In this document: piece by piece, positions 12,774 through 25,420 of the stretch
Layout of the letters: each line of letters opens with the position of its first letter
How positions within the stretch are numbered: the first letter of the stretch is position 1
Origin: Helopsaltes ochotensis
Taxonomy: Eukaryota; Chordata; Aves; Passeriformes; Locustellidae
Length of the DNA stretch: 64,000 nucleotides
Direction of reading: 5' to 3'
NCBI GenBank assembly: GCA_013400155.1
Contig: VXBM01000059.1
Coordinates: 1,294,257-1,358,256, forward strand
Made by a program: the position numbers and the translations under genes
The notes under the pieces: generated by a model
What the model was told of the DNA's origin: nothing
What the model saw: the letters and a program-made list of their open reading frames with translations, nothing else
The model's database searches: none

Positions 12774-13844
12774 GTCCTAAGTACTTTTCTTGCTACAGTG
12801 CTCGTGTGTGCTACTGTGCAAACACTGAAAAAACAGTCTTCACCCACAATAACTTATCCCCCCAATATAAAAAGATATACAGACAGATTGGAGAGTGTTC
12901 AAACAAAGAATAAAAAACATTTTTGATGAGAAAGACAAGAAATAAAATACTTGTATATAATAAACTTGACTTTGGCAAGATTTCAGGCTGGAAGCTTGAT
13001 AATCAATTTTCGGACCTAAAGCCAAAGAGAAATTTTAGCAGGGCTTTGTAAGACAACAATGAAATACTTCTGCAAATGTTCATGGCAAGCTCCTTGTAAG
13101 CATAAGGAAGGCTGACAGGAGAGAAATGCTCACAGGAAGAAGTAACAAGTGGGAGGTAGAAACTGGGCACTCATTACTCATCAAGATTAGTGAGGCATAT
13201 GATATCTTGATATTGAGAGCAGGATGATAGATAACAGGAAAGGAAAGAGTGAACATGAAAACAAGTACTTTACTACAAGTGTGGTGGAGCTAATGGAAGA
13301 AAAACAAGGGAGGAGGGAACGAAATTGTCTGGGTAAACAGACTTTACAAAATGTTTCTGGTCATGTGCGAGTGAAGCAATATTCTATTTTGAGCAATAAA
13401 TTAAAGAAGGATGATGAGTATCTGAAAAAGTTTAGGCTGCAGATGGGACAGGACAGACTCACTTTCAGAAATGTTTTTTTAAATAGTCAACGGGATCAAG
13501 ACATGGTGTAGACATCAAATATTTGGCTTCTGGATAGTGACAGCAAAGGACAGCACCAGGATGTTGGACACCGCAGTCAACAGTAGATATGCTGAAAAGA
13601 AGTTTGGTTGCTTTTTCAGCAAAAGTTTAAAACTCTGCTGTGTGGTACGTTGAAGATCCATAGAGAAACATTAGATGGTGACAGGCCAGCATATTTTACT
13701 TCAGAGAGGGCAGAAATAAACGTAGGAGGGATTACTACTAAACTATTGAGTTTGCATTTGTGGACTATAGCTTAGAGGTAACACATGGAAAGAAGAGCAA
13801 AGGGCAAGCCAAGGACACACCGGTGGAGCTGAGGAGTTAGTGCA
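12774..13844. other. Purine-rich unassigned stretch
   Basis: From about 13.08 kb the plus strand is markedly A/G-rich. A 95-codon open frame (13224-13511) encodes a lysine-, glutamate- and arginine-rich sequence with no recognised domain, which is expected of any frame in purine-rich DNA. It could be a decayed repeat or a non-coding transcript. No gene is called. Confidence 0.5.
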
Positions 13845-13921
13845 ACCTCTCTGCTTATCGCAGGGGACTGCACTAGGGGAACTCTAAAAGCCCCTTCCAA
13901 CCCCAGCTATTCTGACTCTAG
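13845..13921 (+). mobile_element. CR1 LINE 3'-end fragment (plus strand)
   Basis: Blocks CTCTGCTTATCGCAGGGGAC, CACTAGGGGAACTCTAAAAG, CCCCTTCCAACCCC and a decayed terminal CTATTCTGACTCTA match, in order, the last 75 or so bases of avian CR1. More diverged than the copy 230 bases downstream. Confidence 0.75.
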
Positions 13922-14149
13922 TCAATTGATCCTTCTGATCAAGTGGTGACATCTGAAATTTATTTACAGAGCATCATCAGAAAGTAATTCAACAGCTACA
14001 GAGCAGAGACAGAACGAAAGCAGTAAGTAGAAGTTCTAGAAAATAGTCCAGAATAATTTTTTGACAAAGTTAAATTGCGTCTGTATGATGAAGGGTCACA
14101 CACATATTGGAAAATATGGCTCAAATAATGACAAATATTAGGGTCCAGA

Positions 14150-14567
14150 GGGTCACCAAGTTAATCAGAGGGATGGAGAACTTCTCCTATGAGGAAAGAC
14201 TGAGAGAATTGGGATTGTTCTGCCTAGAATAGAGAAGGCTTTGGGGTGACTTTATTGCAGCCTTTCAGTACCTAAAGAGAACTTACAGGAAAGATGGGGA
14301 AAAACAATTTACTACAGCTTTTACTGACAGAATAAGGAGGAATGTGTTCAAATTGAAAGATTTTGGTTAGATATTGGGAAAAAATTCTTTACTGTGAGGG
14401 TGCTGCAGCCCTGGCAGAGGTTGCCCAGAGAAGCTGGGACTGCCCCATCCCTGGAAGTGTTTGGGGCTTGGAACAACCTGGCCTGGTGGAAGGTGTCCCT
14501 GCCCACGACAGGAACCAGATGATTTTCAAGCTCCCTTCCAATCTAAACCATTCTATGATTCTATGAC
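14150..14567 (+). mobile_element. CR1 LINE 3' UTR, 5'-truncated (plus strand)
   Basis: About 420 bases of CR1 3' UTR in order: TCTCCTATGAGGAAAGACTG, GAGAAGGCTTTGGGG, TTATTGCAGCCTTTCAGTAC, TTGCCCAGAGAAGCTGG, CCCCATCCCTGGA, GTGTCCCTGCCC, CTCCCTTCCAATC. It ends in two copies of the ATTCTATG-type octamer, the characteristic CR1 terminus. A short internal deletion is apparent after the CCCCATCCCTGGA block. The 67-codon frame at 14363-14566 lies in this untranslated part and is not a gene. The copy is immobile: only 3' UTR remains. Confidence 0.95.
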
Positions 14568-14879
14568 ATGATGAATGGCAAAAAGACACCAGACAGGGAT
14601 GATGTTGGCGGAAATAGACTGAAATGGAGAAACAAAACAACTCCCATGCAGTGTGCGCAAGGAGGAAGAAAATTTTTCAGGAAGGAGAGAGAGAGAGTAA
14701 GCTGCAAAGACAAGGAGGTAGTTTCAGTTTTTCTTGTCGAAACATGAACTCCAGTAGGATTTTGAGTAGTAATAACATACCAGTGATCTGTACTGTTGGC
14801 ATAGGCTACAAAAAAAAAAGAAAAAATCAGAACTAAAAAGAAATAGATGATGAAAGTGTGCTTGCATTTCTGGTAAAAT

Positions 14880-14900
14880 TTGATATTGATCAAATATCAA
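14880..14900. repeat. Short perfect inverted repeat
   Basis: Eight-base arms TTGATATT and AATATCAA with a five-base spacer. It lies in AT-rich DNA, where such palindromes arise by chance. Confidence 0.7.
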
Positions 14901-15020
14901 GCCACAAACATGATGAGCTTGCTTGATTACTCAGATCTAGTATGGGGGAACACACTCCTTTTGTGGCCTATAAGACTGGTGGGAATAGCGGAGTTAGGCC
15001 AATGCCAATCTTCCATAATT

Positions 15021-15044
15021 TTCAAGTTCAAATTCAAATTCAAG
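15021..15044. repeat. (TTCAAA)n mini-repeat
   Basis: Four TTCAAR units in a row, which give an alternating Phe-Lys run in one frame. Simple repeat only. Confidence 0.8.
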
Positions 15045-16163
15045 CCAGCCTTCCAAACCCACTTGGAACACTCAGTTTTTATTCTGTCTCCTAAGAAATA
15101 CAAATATTCCCCAGATCTTCTGGAAAACTATAAATTGAAGTCCTTTGAAGCCTTTTTAAGACCACTTCAGAGGTTGGTGAAGTGTTGCAGTTGGAGCATT
15201 CACTAAGGACTGTTCATAAAATACCTCGCTCTGTTTAAGCTTTAAATTTAAACAAGCCTCATGAGATTCAAACCTAAGTATCTCCTGCTCTGATTTATAG
15301 TAAATGTTTAAGGGACAAATAAGAAAAAACAGAGAATCTGATAAAGACAATCCTTAGGCAGATACAAACTAATAATCAGAGAAAGAGCACTACTTCTTAG
15401 CATGCATTGATAGTATTTCTTCAAACAGTTTCTGAATATTTGGAAATGGCTTCAAATGTACAATCCAATGATAGTCAAGTAAGCAGTAGAAGGGGAAAAA
15501 GAATAACAATAATAAAATTATAGAATTTGTACTTGTCAACTTGATTCACAATAAGCACAGAAGATCCTTAAAAGGGACTTAAATGTCAACAGGGTCTTAT
15601 GAATGAAAGAACAGAATAAACATCCATTATGTTACAGAGTATGTGAAAAACTGCATGGAAAATAGAAATCACGTTTGATTTAGGATTATGAACCCATAAA
15701 TTCACTTGTACTTCTTATATGTTAAGCCTGTCTCATACGGTACTTATTATTTCTAAAGGAAAAAAAAAAAGCTCCTAACATCCTGTATAATCATAAGAAT
15801 TTACTGGTTCCTTGTGTTTCCAGACAATACTTTGTTGACTTCAGTCTCATTTATAATTAATTTTAAATTCCTTTCTGTTTGTTTTAAATATAACTTAGTA
15901 AATTATTTGAGCACTATTATGTCTGTCTCTACGCACATGTACAGATAAATTATATGTGGTACACACATCCAAAAAATGCCTTTTCTCTCATTTACGTATT
16001 TAATGCAATTTTGATAAAATATATTCAGATGTAAACACTTAAAAATAACATTTAGCAGAATTTCCTTTAAAATTAAACTTGAGACTAGGAATGAGGCCTG
16101 AGCTGCAAAGCTTCTTCTTTTATGGCCATAAAGGGAAAGTTTAAGTAAACAATACACTGTTTT

Positions 16164-16167
<4 letters not shown>

Positions 16168-16239
<72 letters not shown>

Positions 16240-16256
16240 GGTAAAAAAAGAAAGAA
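16168..16256. repeat. 69-base uninterrupted poly(A), then GGGGG
   Basis: A runs without a break from 16168 to 16236, then GGGGG (16237-16241), then an A-rich GAAA-like tail. Such a long pure homopolymer is unusual in a bird genome, where CR1 does not retropose poly(A) transcripts efficiently. No flanking target duplication is evident. It may be a true homopolymer, a retroposed tail or a sequencing/assembly artefact. Confidence 0.85.
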
Positions 16257-16369
16257 AAATCATTCTGTGCCAAGCCCAGTCAAAATGCATTATTAGGGTG
16301 TCCAGGAAATTATAGCTTGTGTCCATTAGTCCTTTCAGGGTTAATATTGATGCAGATATTATTTCTATC

Positions 16370-16715
16370 CACGGTACCATTTATTTGAAATATTATGACT
16401 GGGAGTAGCTGCAGCAGTGAATCAAATCAATTGATAGAGCAGTTAGCCCCGCAGTCAAGGCTGCCTTTACACCGTGCAGTGAGCATGAAATATTATGGAG
16501 ATTGTTCTTTAAAGTGATCACTTTATCATCATTTGTCTGCAGCCCAGGCTATTCCTTCCTGCCCGGCTTCCCTGTTGGGTTGGAGCTGTCATAACTCAAT
16601 CAGCCGTATAATGCTGCTCATAGCACCTCCGGAGCAGGTATTGAACCTGTCAAGGGCCACCGAGGGAATTATACTTATCCACTTTGACAGCTAGCAACAC
16701 CACTCTGATATTTAT
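16370..16715. promoter_or_regulatory. Candidate conserved regulatory element (strongest in window)
   Basis: About 340 bases of balanced, non-repetitive sequence with many transcription-factor-like cores: two GAAATATTATG copies (16387 and 16486), TCAATTGATAG, a perfect 16-base palindrome TAAAGTGATCACTTTA (16510-16525) that holds two inverted AAGTG cores as used by NK2-type homeodomains, CTCAATCAGCCGTATAATG, and CTTTGACAGCT with a MEIS/TGIF-like TGACAG. No long open frame. The texture is that of a deeply conserved vertebrate enhancer, but conservation could not be measured here. Confidence 0.4.
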
Positions 16716-19700
16716 GTCAGTTTATATATGTATGATATGTATTTCTTAAATGTAATTAGAAGCCTGTTTGTGTGTGATATATCTGAACTGCCCAGAGCTG
16801 CCCGTGATTAAGACATTGATTTCTAACCTTGTGCATTACTGGAGAAGGGAATATGACAAGCTCCATCACTCAGGGGGTGCAGATAACCTCTTCTGTCTGT
16901 ATACATCATATGAAATTGTCACTATTGTTTATCTGTTCCACGAAGTTGACTACAAAGCAACTGTTATTTTAGTTTGCTAAATAGACTAAAAGACTGTAAA
17001 CCGAAGCATCAGCCCCGTGCCTCCAGAGCAGTCCTGTTTTGCAGCTGAGTTATTTGGAAGGCAGAGCACACTCTGAAAGCTGAGTGAAGATCACCAGCAC
17101 GTTTGCTATGTCACTTGTTCTCACAGGCAGCCAAAGCAGAGTACTTCGATTTAAAGTGCCATTTTTGTATTTATCCTACATGCCAGGCAATAGAAAATAC
17201 CCTGTATTTCCATTAAAAAGGGAATAATGACTTATAGGGACAAACAAAATTCCAAAGCTCCCTCAAAAATCAACTACCTCCTCATGCTTATTCATTTATA
17301 TTGTTATGGTTTCAGAATGGGATTGTTACACAGAATACTTACTGTATGTATGAGAAGACTCCTAACTTTTTTTCATTTTAATATCCCATTGGTTTGAGGA
17401 AATTATACTTTCTAAATCATTTTTCCTTTCATTGTATAATTAATACTGAAAACATTTTTTGTTTTTGTTGGTTTTAAAGTTCAGAAAAATGTATGTAGGT
17501 ATTTCTGAATTGTACCTTAGACAATTTACTTTCTCTGGTTCACAGTGCATAATCTGTGTTCATCTATTGAAAATTCCTACTTTTATAGTTGAAGAAAAAT
17601 TAAAATAGATTTGTTTGAAGTTTTTTTCAGCTCTATTCTCAGGTTCTACCTCCATTTCCCCCCAAAATATTATCTCCTTCTGGATATATTTGGGGTCAAA
17701 AGTTTCAAATTGGATAGACTTGAAAAAAGCATCTGCATTAGATTACGTTTTGAAAAATTCTACCTCCATACCTCCGGTTTCACAGTACAGGATTCTAAGG
17801 AAATTCCAGTGCATTATTTTAGAGGATCAGAACTTTCCACATCCCTCGTTTTAACAACAGAGGTGGACACATTAAGCTGTCACCCATCATCAATAGAAAT
17901 CCTCATGTGAAGATGCCTTGAAGCTTGCTGAGATCAGACATTAGGGTAAATTGTGTGATCCCGTTCCTGGTTTTTTTAAACCAACAAGAGATGAATTCAA
18001 GAGGAACAAGGAGCCTGCAAATGCTGCTTACAAATAAATGTTATTTTTCTAAGTAAAACTACCTTCTGAAAAAACCTCCATTTCAACCTTGACATTACAT
18101 TAACTGCACTTCATTTTGAGATTCTTGATCTTATTGAGAATAAAATAGAATCTCAGTGAAACATAGATACAACATTAAAAGAGTCCAAAGGATCTAGACA
18201 TATATTTGGGACAGATTCTTAGAAAGCAATCTAGAAAATACCTATTTCACTGATCTCCCATGGAAAACCTGGTTCTTTTCTCACAGCTGCCAAAAGATAC
18301 CAAAAGCTGCAGTCTGGCACAGACAAAGCACAGGCATTCAAGCTAAATATCATTCAGATGTCATTGTTCTGACCTTCCCTTAATAGAATCCAAAGACCTC
18401 TGTAGTCCAAAGATCTGTGATGAGAGGTGGGCGGTTTAAATCATATGCTTCCAATGTAATTCTTCCAGATTGTTTAATTTATAATGAAAATGGAAACATA
18501 TAATTTTGTTTTCTGAGTTTCAGCATAATGTGCCTGTAGCTGATAACTTTTATGTAACTAGAAAAAAGGAAAGTGAAAAAATCCCAAGAGAAAATAATAA
18601 TTTTCCTCACCTCTGTGAAATAGGAGGATTGTGTAACATGTGTTTTATTTCTGATTTATCACACAAAACCATGGTAGAGTAAAATAAAGTGCAGCCAGGA
18701 AAGCAAATAAAATTACTATCATCTAACGAAAAATTAGTATTTGAATCTAAAGAGCTAAACTTTAATTGGAATAAATCTGAATACCTTGGTCATAACTTTT
18801 GTTGAGCTACATCAGCTGTTTTCAAGTAAGGATTTTACCATTAGAAAATAGCTGCATCAGTCAGGGGCATAATCCCACCAGTTATATCTGGCTTCATCAG
18901 CTTGAGAGACAAATATTTACACAGCCTATAGTGCTAAATGATCCTGACCTCAGCGACCAGATGGGACAGTCCAGACAATTACTATCAGCTGCCCCCAAGA
19001 CATCTCCAGTTGTCCTACACCTCATTATGCCAGCTCCACTTTGCAATGCATTTTTGCAATAAGGTAAGATGCAGTTAGAAGGAAAACCACAAAACTCACT
19101 GAGAGCAAATTGCACATGATCTTTCGTACATCCTCATAAGAAAAACCTTCACATTATTTTTGTTTTAAAAAGGCTTTTCCAAAGAGGACTCCAGCTTTTG
19201 AGCAAGCAAACTGAGTATCCTGTTCTGCCCTGTAAAGATAAAGATGTGTTGAACTTGAGAGTTATTACCGATTCTTTGAATGAGGAAAAATTTTCTTCTC
19301 CCTTCTGAAACTTTCCAAGATAATTGCAAATGCACCCTTTATACAGCTAAAGGAATTAGGTTCCTTTTATTTTTGAACATGGGGACTATTTAATAGTGTA
19401 CAGACACAATTCATAGGGGAGGAAGAGGAATAATTAACACATATAAAACAAAATTTATTTTTTAACATCTCCACAAAGGCAGCTCACTGCCAGCAGCAGA
19501 GTTTCCCTTTAACACCACTGGTTTGGAACTGGTGCAGAGCACAGAGTCCTCAGCAGCGAATCACCCTGGTTAATCCCATGCTTTGCACAGAAAATCAGAC
19601 AATTTCATAGTGTTATGTTATTCAGCTGCCATAAATTATTGTGTTGCATGTAATATTTATAATGCATTTTGTATCTTTAAAGCACTGTACGAAGACTATA

Positions 19701-20140
19701 AATGAAAATATGAGAGGAATTCCTATCTCTGTTCATATGAGGAAAGAGATGCAACTGAGCCAATGGCACAGCAAAGAGGAAAATCCTGATTCCCTGTCCT
19801 GAATTTTGCCAGACAGCAAACCTAGTAAAAGGTTTTCTTGGGCCACACCTGTGGTCTACCTTCAGACAAGTTAAACTTTATTGTGGTGCCTTAACAGAGA
19901 TACCCAGGGCCACTTCAAATGCACTTGGGGATCCCATCAGCTCCCCAGTTCCTGCTACAAAACAGCAGATATATGGATTTCTCAGACAACACAGGACATT
20001 TCAAGGGCTACAGACAGCTACGGTCTGGCAACTGAATCAAACTTTCTGTGCCAATATCTTGTGTCACAGTAGTAAATGCTTGAATGTGCTGAGTGCAGCA
20101 GTACCAGTTTTAAGACAGGCCCAAGCCAATACTAATTAGC
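16716..20140. other. Unassigned non-coding stretch
   Basis: No repeat family recognised. Overlapping frames of 79 and 99 codons at 17611-17910 follow a TTTTTTTCAG acceptor-like site but show no domain. A moderately GC-richer patch lies at 18.93-19.05 kb. No gene is supported. Confidence 0.65.
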
Positions 20141-23100
20141 CAAACACTTTGAATCCTAATTATGTGCAAGAGAAGATACAAGAAATCTTATTCAAAATTC
20201 AGAAAGCTCCAAACTGTACCTTCTGTTTACAACTCATTATCCTGTATGACTTGCAGTATTCACTCCAAAGCAAAGACAAACTTTCTAACTGCAAAAATCT
20301 CGTTCAAAATTTCTACAAAAACAGTTGCAGTGTTTGTGACACAGCTCCTGCAGCAGCCTCTGGCACAGCAGGGGCAGGGTTACTCTGGCCCTGAACACTT
20401 AACTCTCAGAGGGTTGTGAAGAATAAAACTTTTGCCAAAAGAAGAAATTCTGCGTTCTATTAATCCCATGCAAATCAGTTTTCCATAATGTCTGGCAACT
20501 TTTTTGGATGCCATAGTCTGTCAATAAAACATGAACACCACAGACATTCTTGTAACATAAGATCTTAGGTATCCACTAATTAATATGTAAATTAAAGATA
20601 CACACATGGAAATAAACTTAAGCTGTTACCAATACCACTTATACAATATTAATGTTTTTTAAGGGCATTTATAACTGTGTACTACTACTCTCCTTCCCTT
20701 TTAACATGCCCCATTCCTACAGCTCTTTAGGAATAAGTGGCTTAATCTAATGGCATTCCTTTTTTTTTGCCATTGCAGGGATATCTTAATTTAGAGAACA
20801 AATCAGTGAAATCCTTATATTGAGATGTTGATAACTTAGATGGGTGTTTTAAGATCTACCCAACTCAGGCCACACTGAAAAAGGAACCACATGCCAACTT
20901 TTGATCCACAGTCAGATTTTGGATTTCCAAAGCCTGGCACTCCTCAGCTCATAATTTTCTCACTAATGCACAGGGCAAAGGAGGATGACTGCGGTATTTC
21001 TGATTCTGCCAATGATCTCTTGGGTGAACTCGAGCAAGGTCCTGCATCTGGAGACGATGGTAATGATGCAAATAATCCTTGTGAAATATCCTCAAATCTT
21101 CCTGTGAAAAGAATAATAATACTATTGTGATCTATAGTGTAAACCAGTACATGTCATATAACAAATGATCTTTCACCGCTTTCAATTTCTTTATTGAGTA
21201 AAGCAGCTTATCCAGTTTGTCTCCAACAACCTGGTGCAGGCATGTGAGGAAGGACAGGGAGACACAGGAGGAGAGGAGAGAGAAAAAACTGATAGATCAG
21301 GGCAACTGAAGCCACCACTGTGTGGAAAAGCTTAGGGCCGGGCCTACAAGAGCTGCTCTCAATAAACAGTCACAGTGGTGGCACCTCCACTGGCACCGTG
21401 CATTACAATCTAAATTTAAAAACAAATTCAGCTGCTTGCTCTTGAGAGCTGTCAAAACAAGAGCTGCTGACATCCTGATCTTTAGCATGACCATGGACCT
21501 GCAGTACCTGACCATCAATGACACCAGGAACAAACACAGTTCTGTCTGTTAAATTGCTGCAGCTTATCTCTGCCAGCTTCTCCTTTCCTGTTCTAGGGTG
21601 TGGGAAGCATACACAGTTATGTAAAATCATTCTGACATGTCTGAGTTCATTCTTGCCATGCCGTTTGTTTTACACAGCACAAACAATAACAAGTCAACAA
21701 AACAGGGAAATACTGAGATAGGATTCATCACAACTGCCTCCAAAATCTGTTATCACAACCTCCCTGCTCTACCCTGTACTGATCCTTAAGTTCCTCTCAA
21801 ATTCGAGTTGCAGACCCTGGTGCTGCAGTCATGTGGCATCCAGAAGTGCACAGAGTGACTCTCCAAGACTGGTGACAGACCTGGGACTCTCTTTCATGAC
21901 AATACAATATGTGGCTTCTTCGCCTTAGTCAGAGCTCCAACCCCACAGAAAGAACTGCAGAAACAGCTATTTCTGCTTTTACTAAACACATCAGACTTTT
22001 TAATGCCCATCTAGCATTTCAAAAAGGGTTGCTACAGGGAGAGAGAGCAAAAGAACAAATTCAGGTTTTTTTTTTTTGCTGGGGCTCTGGGATTCACTTC
22101 TATAATGGTCTGTCTGCTGATCTCTGAGCTGCTCTGCCTCCCACTGTGTCTGATATCAGGAGTGCCAGAGTGGCTGAGAGATCAATGGAGCAGCTGAGGG
22201 AGCCAGCTGGCAGGGGAAAGGAGCAAAGGATTGTGAGGGATAAAGAAATAAAGAGGAAAAGAAAAAAAAGATTTGTTGAATTAAACAGAAATGAGGAAGG
22301 GACAGAGGAACTCACTAGCCCTTTTAGAAGGGCCATGTTAAGTCCTTCACAAAACCCAGGACCCTCTGGAGCATTCTAATCAGTTTAATGATGCAGATCC
22401 CCCTTCCACCCTCTGAATAAGCTGAGCAGTTTTTTTGTGTCTTTATCAAAGAATGACTTTTCTAACAATGATATCATTCACAATGCATACATTTCTAGAG
22501 TTGAGACAACACTATCTGCTGAGATGATCATGGTCAGAAAACACTGCTCAAGTACAGAGCAGTCTGGCATGATCCTTAATTTGGGAAAGAATCTCAGATG
22601 CCTTAAAGAGAGGCAAAGTCTGAAAGGAAGAGAAGCACATCTTAAAGACCATAGCTGTGTTTGAGGGAAAGTGAATAATCTTTCTTTCAGGCATATATGA
22701 ATATTTTCTCACCTGAAGCAGCACCAGCAAACTTGGAGATAAATATAGACTGCAAAAAATTCCTGTGATTTATCTTAATTATGTGAATCTATTAGGCAAT
22801 TTGAGACAAAAGTCTTGTTAGAATATGCAGAGGGAAATGCCAACAAGGAAGAGACTGATGAAGGAATTGGGCTTTGTTTTTCAGAGGTATATGGTCATAA
22901 TTATGGAAGGCTGAGGAATATGGAAAACACAGGTTATGCAGAAAATGTTGATATGTCAGAACATAATGATACATTTTTCTTATTCTAAATTCTGCATACT
23001 GAATACATGCCCATTATGTCTGTGGAGTAGTTGATACAGGAGATGCACGTTCACATGCCCATATTTACATCCTGCCTCATTAACATGGATCTCTAGGATG

Positions 23101-25035
23101 TATAAGGACTATGAAGGAACAACAAATGGAGGAGGAATTTAAGTGAAGCAGTTGCAGATTTGGTATGAGATGTGAGGTGACAGGCATTCCTACTAATATG
23201 CATAACGTGGTTGAAAAACCATGGCAGGCTGCTTCAGGCTCTCTGCTGCTGAGTAGAGTAATATGGTAAATATCCTTCATATAAACACATATAACAGAAA
23301 GAGACACAAGAAGGAAATGCCTCTATTCATCTACCTTGTTTCACAGAGTAGTAAAGACAAAGAAAACATCCAGAAGCCTAAAATTAAACTCAATATGCTC
23401 TTTTCTTCCTTATAAAGTATAAGCAAAGCTTATTAAATGGTCACAAACCTGTCTACATTTAATACACCTCCAAGGTGCTTACAAATGCAGCAAATCTGAC
23501 TTTCTTCTTGTTTAAGTTGCACTAATGTTCCTCTCCAGTCCTCTTGCATCTCAAGATGTGTTCAATATTCTGGCAGAGTACAACCTCAGGTTGTCTCAGG
23601 ATAGATGTTAGAGGAAATCCACAAGGATAACATGAAAGCAGAAGGATTCAGACTAGATGCAAACAGAAAGATGAAGATGAGCCACTCCCTTTGGCCACAG
23701 GTTTGCAACATTTATATAGAACCAAAAAGGTATTTCACAGAGCATATTCCTAGACAACACTTCTGATTTTCAATACTTCTCTCTAAGGGCTCATGAATGA
23801 TCTGTGGGCCACAGTCTGACCTCTTCCATTGATCTGTGCTTCAGGCCCATTCCTGTATATGCTGTTGGCAGGATGCTACAGAGAGGATAAGACAAAAACA
23901 AACCATGCCCTGACTCCAGGCAAGGAAATACAGAATCCACTCAATGGACAAAGGATGGCAAGTCTAGAATGGCTGAAACAGACCCATTTGATCTCCCCTC
24001 TAAGCTTCCTGTGTTGGGTAATTCAGGAGGCAGCAGGCCCAGGTTAAGGGCAGCAAAGGATAATTGGAGGACAGTGCCATTCCTTCAAGAGTATTCCAAG
24101 CAACAGGAATTTAAGCACCATTGACATGGTATTACCACGTTGCAAGAGCATTTAAAAATACTCATAAAATACTTTCTATGGGCTGGCATTATCTAGCCCA
24201 TGTGTCTTTTGATCTCTACATGAGACTCACAGAGGCCAACGTACAAATCTCATTGCTCTTCCAACACCTTTTTGATGGCCTTTATGATCCAGAATCCTGG
24301 AAGCTTTGCTTCAAGGCCTCACAAGTTCTTTGAAAGGATATTGCTACATGACATCTGGATTCTTATCTTTCTTTTATCATTCAGCTAATTTACCTAATAC
24401 TACAATGAAAGAATTTCTTTGTTGAAGAAAATACCACATGAATATCATCCAGCTTTCTCCACCAGATAAGAAAGACATTGAGAGGGAAATTTTCTTCTCT
24501 ATGTACTACCAGAATACCTTTAAATAAACATCTGTGCCTCAGCTTCCCTATCTGTGAAGAGTGAAGGAGTATTTGGTTCTCAGAGTTTCTATTTGACAAC
24601 AGGAAATATGTAGCAGATTCATCTTGGTTTCTTTTTACATTTTTGGATCCATTTGATCTCAAAGCTCAAAAATAGCAAAGCCACATGACATTTAATTTGG
24701 AATATGGTCCCCAAAAAGAAGACTGTACAATACTCAATGGAAAAGTGATGCCAAGCAATTGTTAGTAATGAAATAATACTGGTACACTACAGCTTTGTTC
24801 ACTCTGAAAACAGTAAAGAATGGCCATCATCTTGCAAAATGGTGCTACAAGAGAAGTCAGTCTAATTTGTATGGTCAAAGAAGTGGGTGAGTTTGAAGCT
24901 CCTGGCTCCCTTGATACCTTAGGAAAGATATTAGAATGGGGAAAAAACTGTAAAAGAATGGCTGAAATATATGAGACCTCAGAACAGCACAAACTTCATT
25001 AATGAAAAAAATCTGGATCTTCACTATTCTCTTCT
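20141..25035. other. Unassigned non-coding stretch
   Basis: Only small overlapping frames (under 92 codons) on both strands. There is a 9-base T run near 20.76 kb, an 11-base T run near 22.07 kb and a purine-rich segment at 22.15-22.30 kb. The mixed-complexity patch at 21.2-21.6 kb has an inverted polyadenylation-type TTTATT near 21191 and might be a decayed element, but I cannot identify it. Confidence 0.6.
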
Positions 25036-25039
25036 GGGA

Positions 25040-25420
25040 GAATTAATCAGATGTTGCAGTTTCAGATTTATAGATTGCTGTGAAAATGGGTAATCTGAGG
25101 GCAAAGCCTCATAAAAACTTAACAGCAACACAGAGATAATCTGTGGGCTCACAGTGGCCATGTCAGGGCTAATTGAAATGTTTAAGAGCAGCACAGCTTC
25201 CAGGCTCCCTGTGATACATGCTGGAGACACGAATATAGACCATCTCTTTGTCTTGACTGGACATATTTTATCGCTCTGTATCATGAGACTGTCACCCCAG
25301 ACTTCTAATTGCTCAAACCTTTAGACACAGGGCACCTAATAATTGCAGTACCATGGCCAGCCTAATAATAAAGATAATTTACAGTTCAAAAGCAAAGGGT
25401 AATTTGTAATATGAATGGCT
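25040..25420. promoter_or_regulatory. Candidate conserved non-coding element
   Basis: Dense homeodomain-like cores (GGGCTAATTG, TCTAATTGCTC, CACCTAATAATTGCAG, CCTAATAATAAAG) and GATAATTT in non-repetitive DNA without a convincing frame. The call rests on texture only. Confidence 0.25.

Larger units (their letters stand above)
14568..16167. other. Unassigned AT-rich stretch before the poly(A) run
   Basis: Purine-rich at its start. It contains an inverted repeat (14880-14900), a small TTCAAA repeat (15021-15044) and otherwise featureless AT-rich DNA. Frames of 108-110 codons here show only low-complexity or random-looking residues. Confidence 0.65.

Noticed and set aside
13224..13511. 95-codon charged open frame as a gene
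   Set aside because: The K/E/R-rich composition follows from purine-rich DNA. No domain, no splice context.
14363..14566. 67-codon frame
   Set aside because: It lies wholly within the CR1 3' untranslated region.
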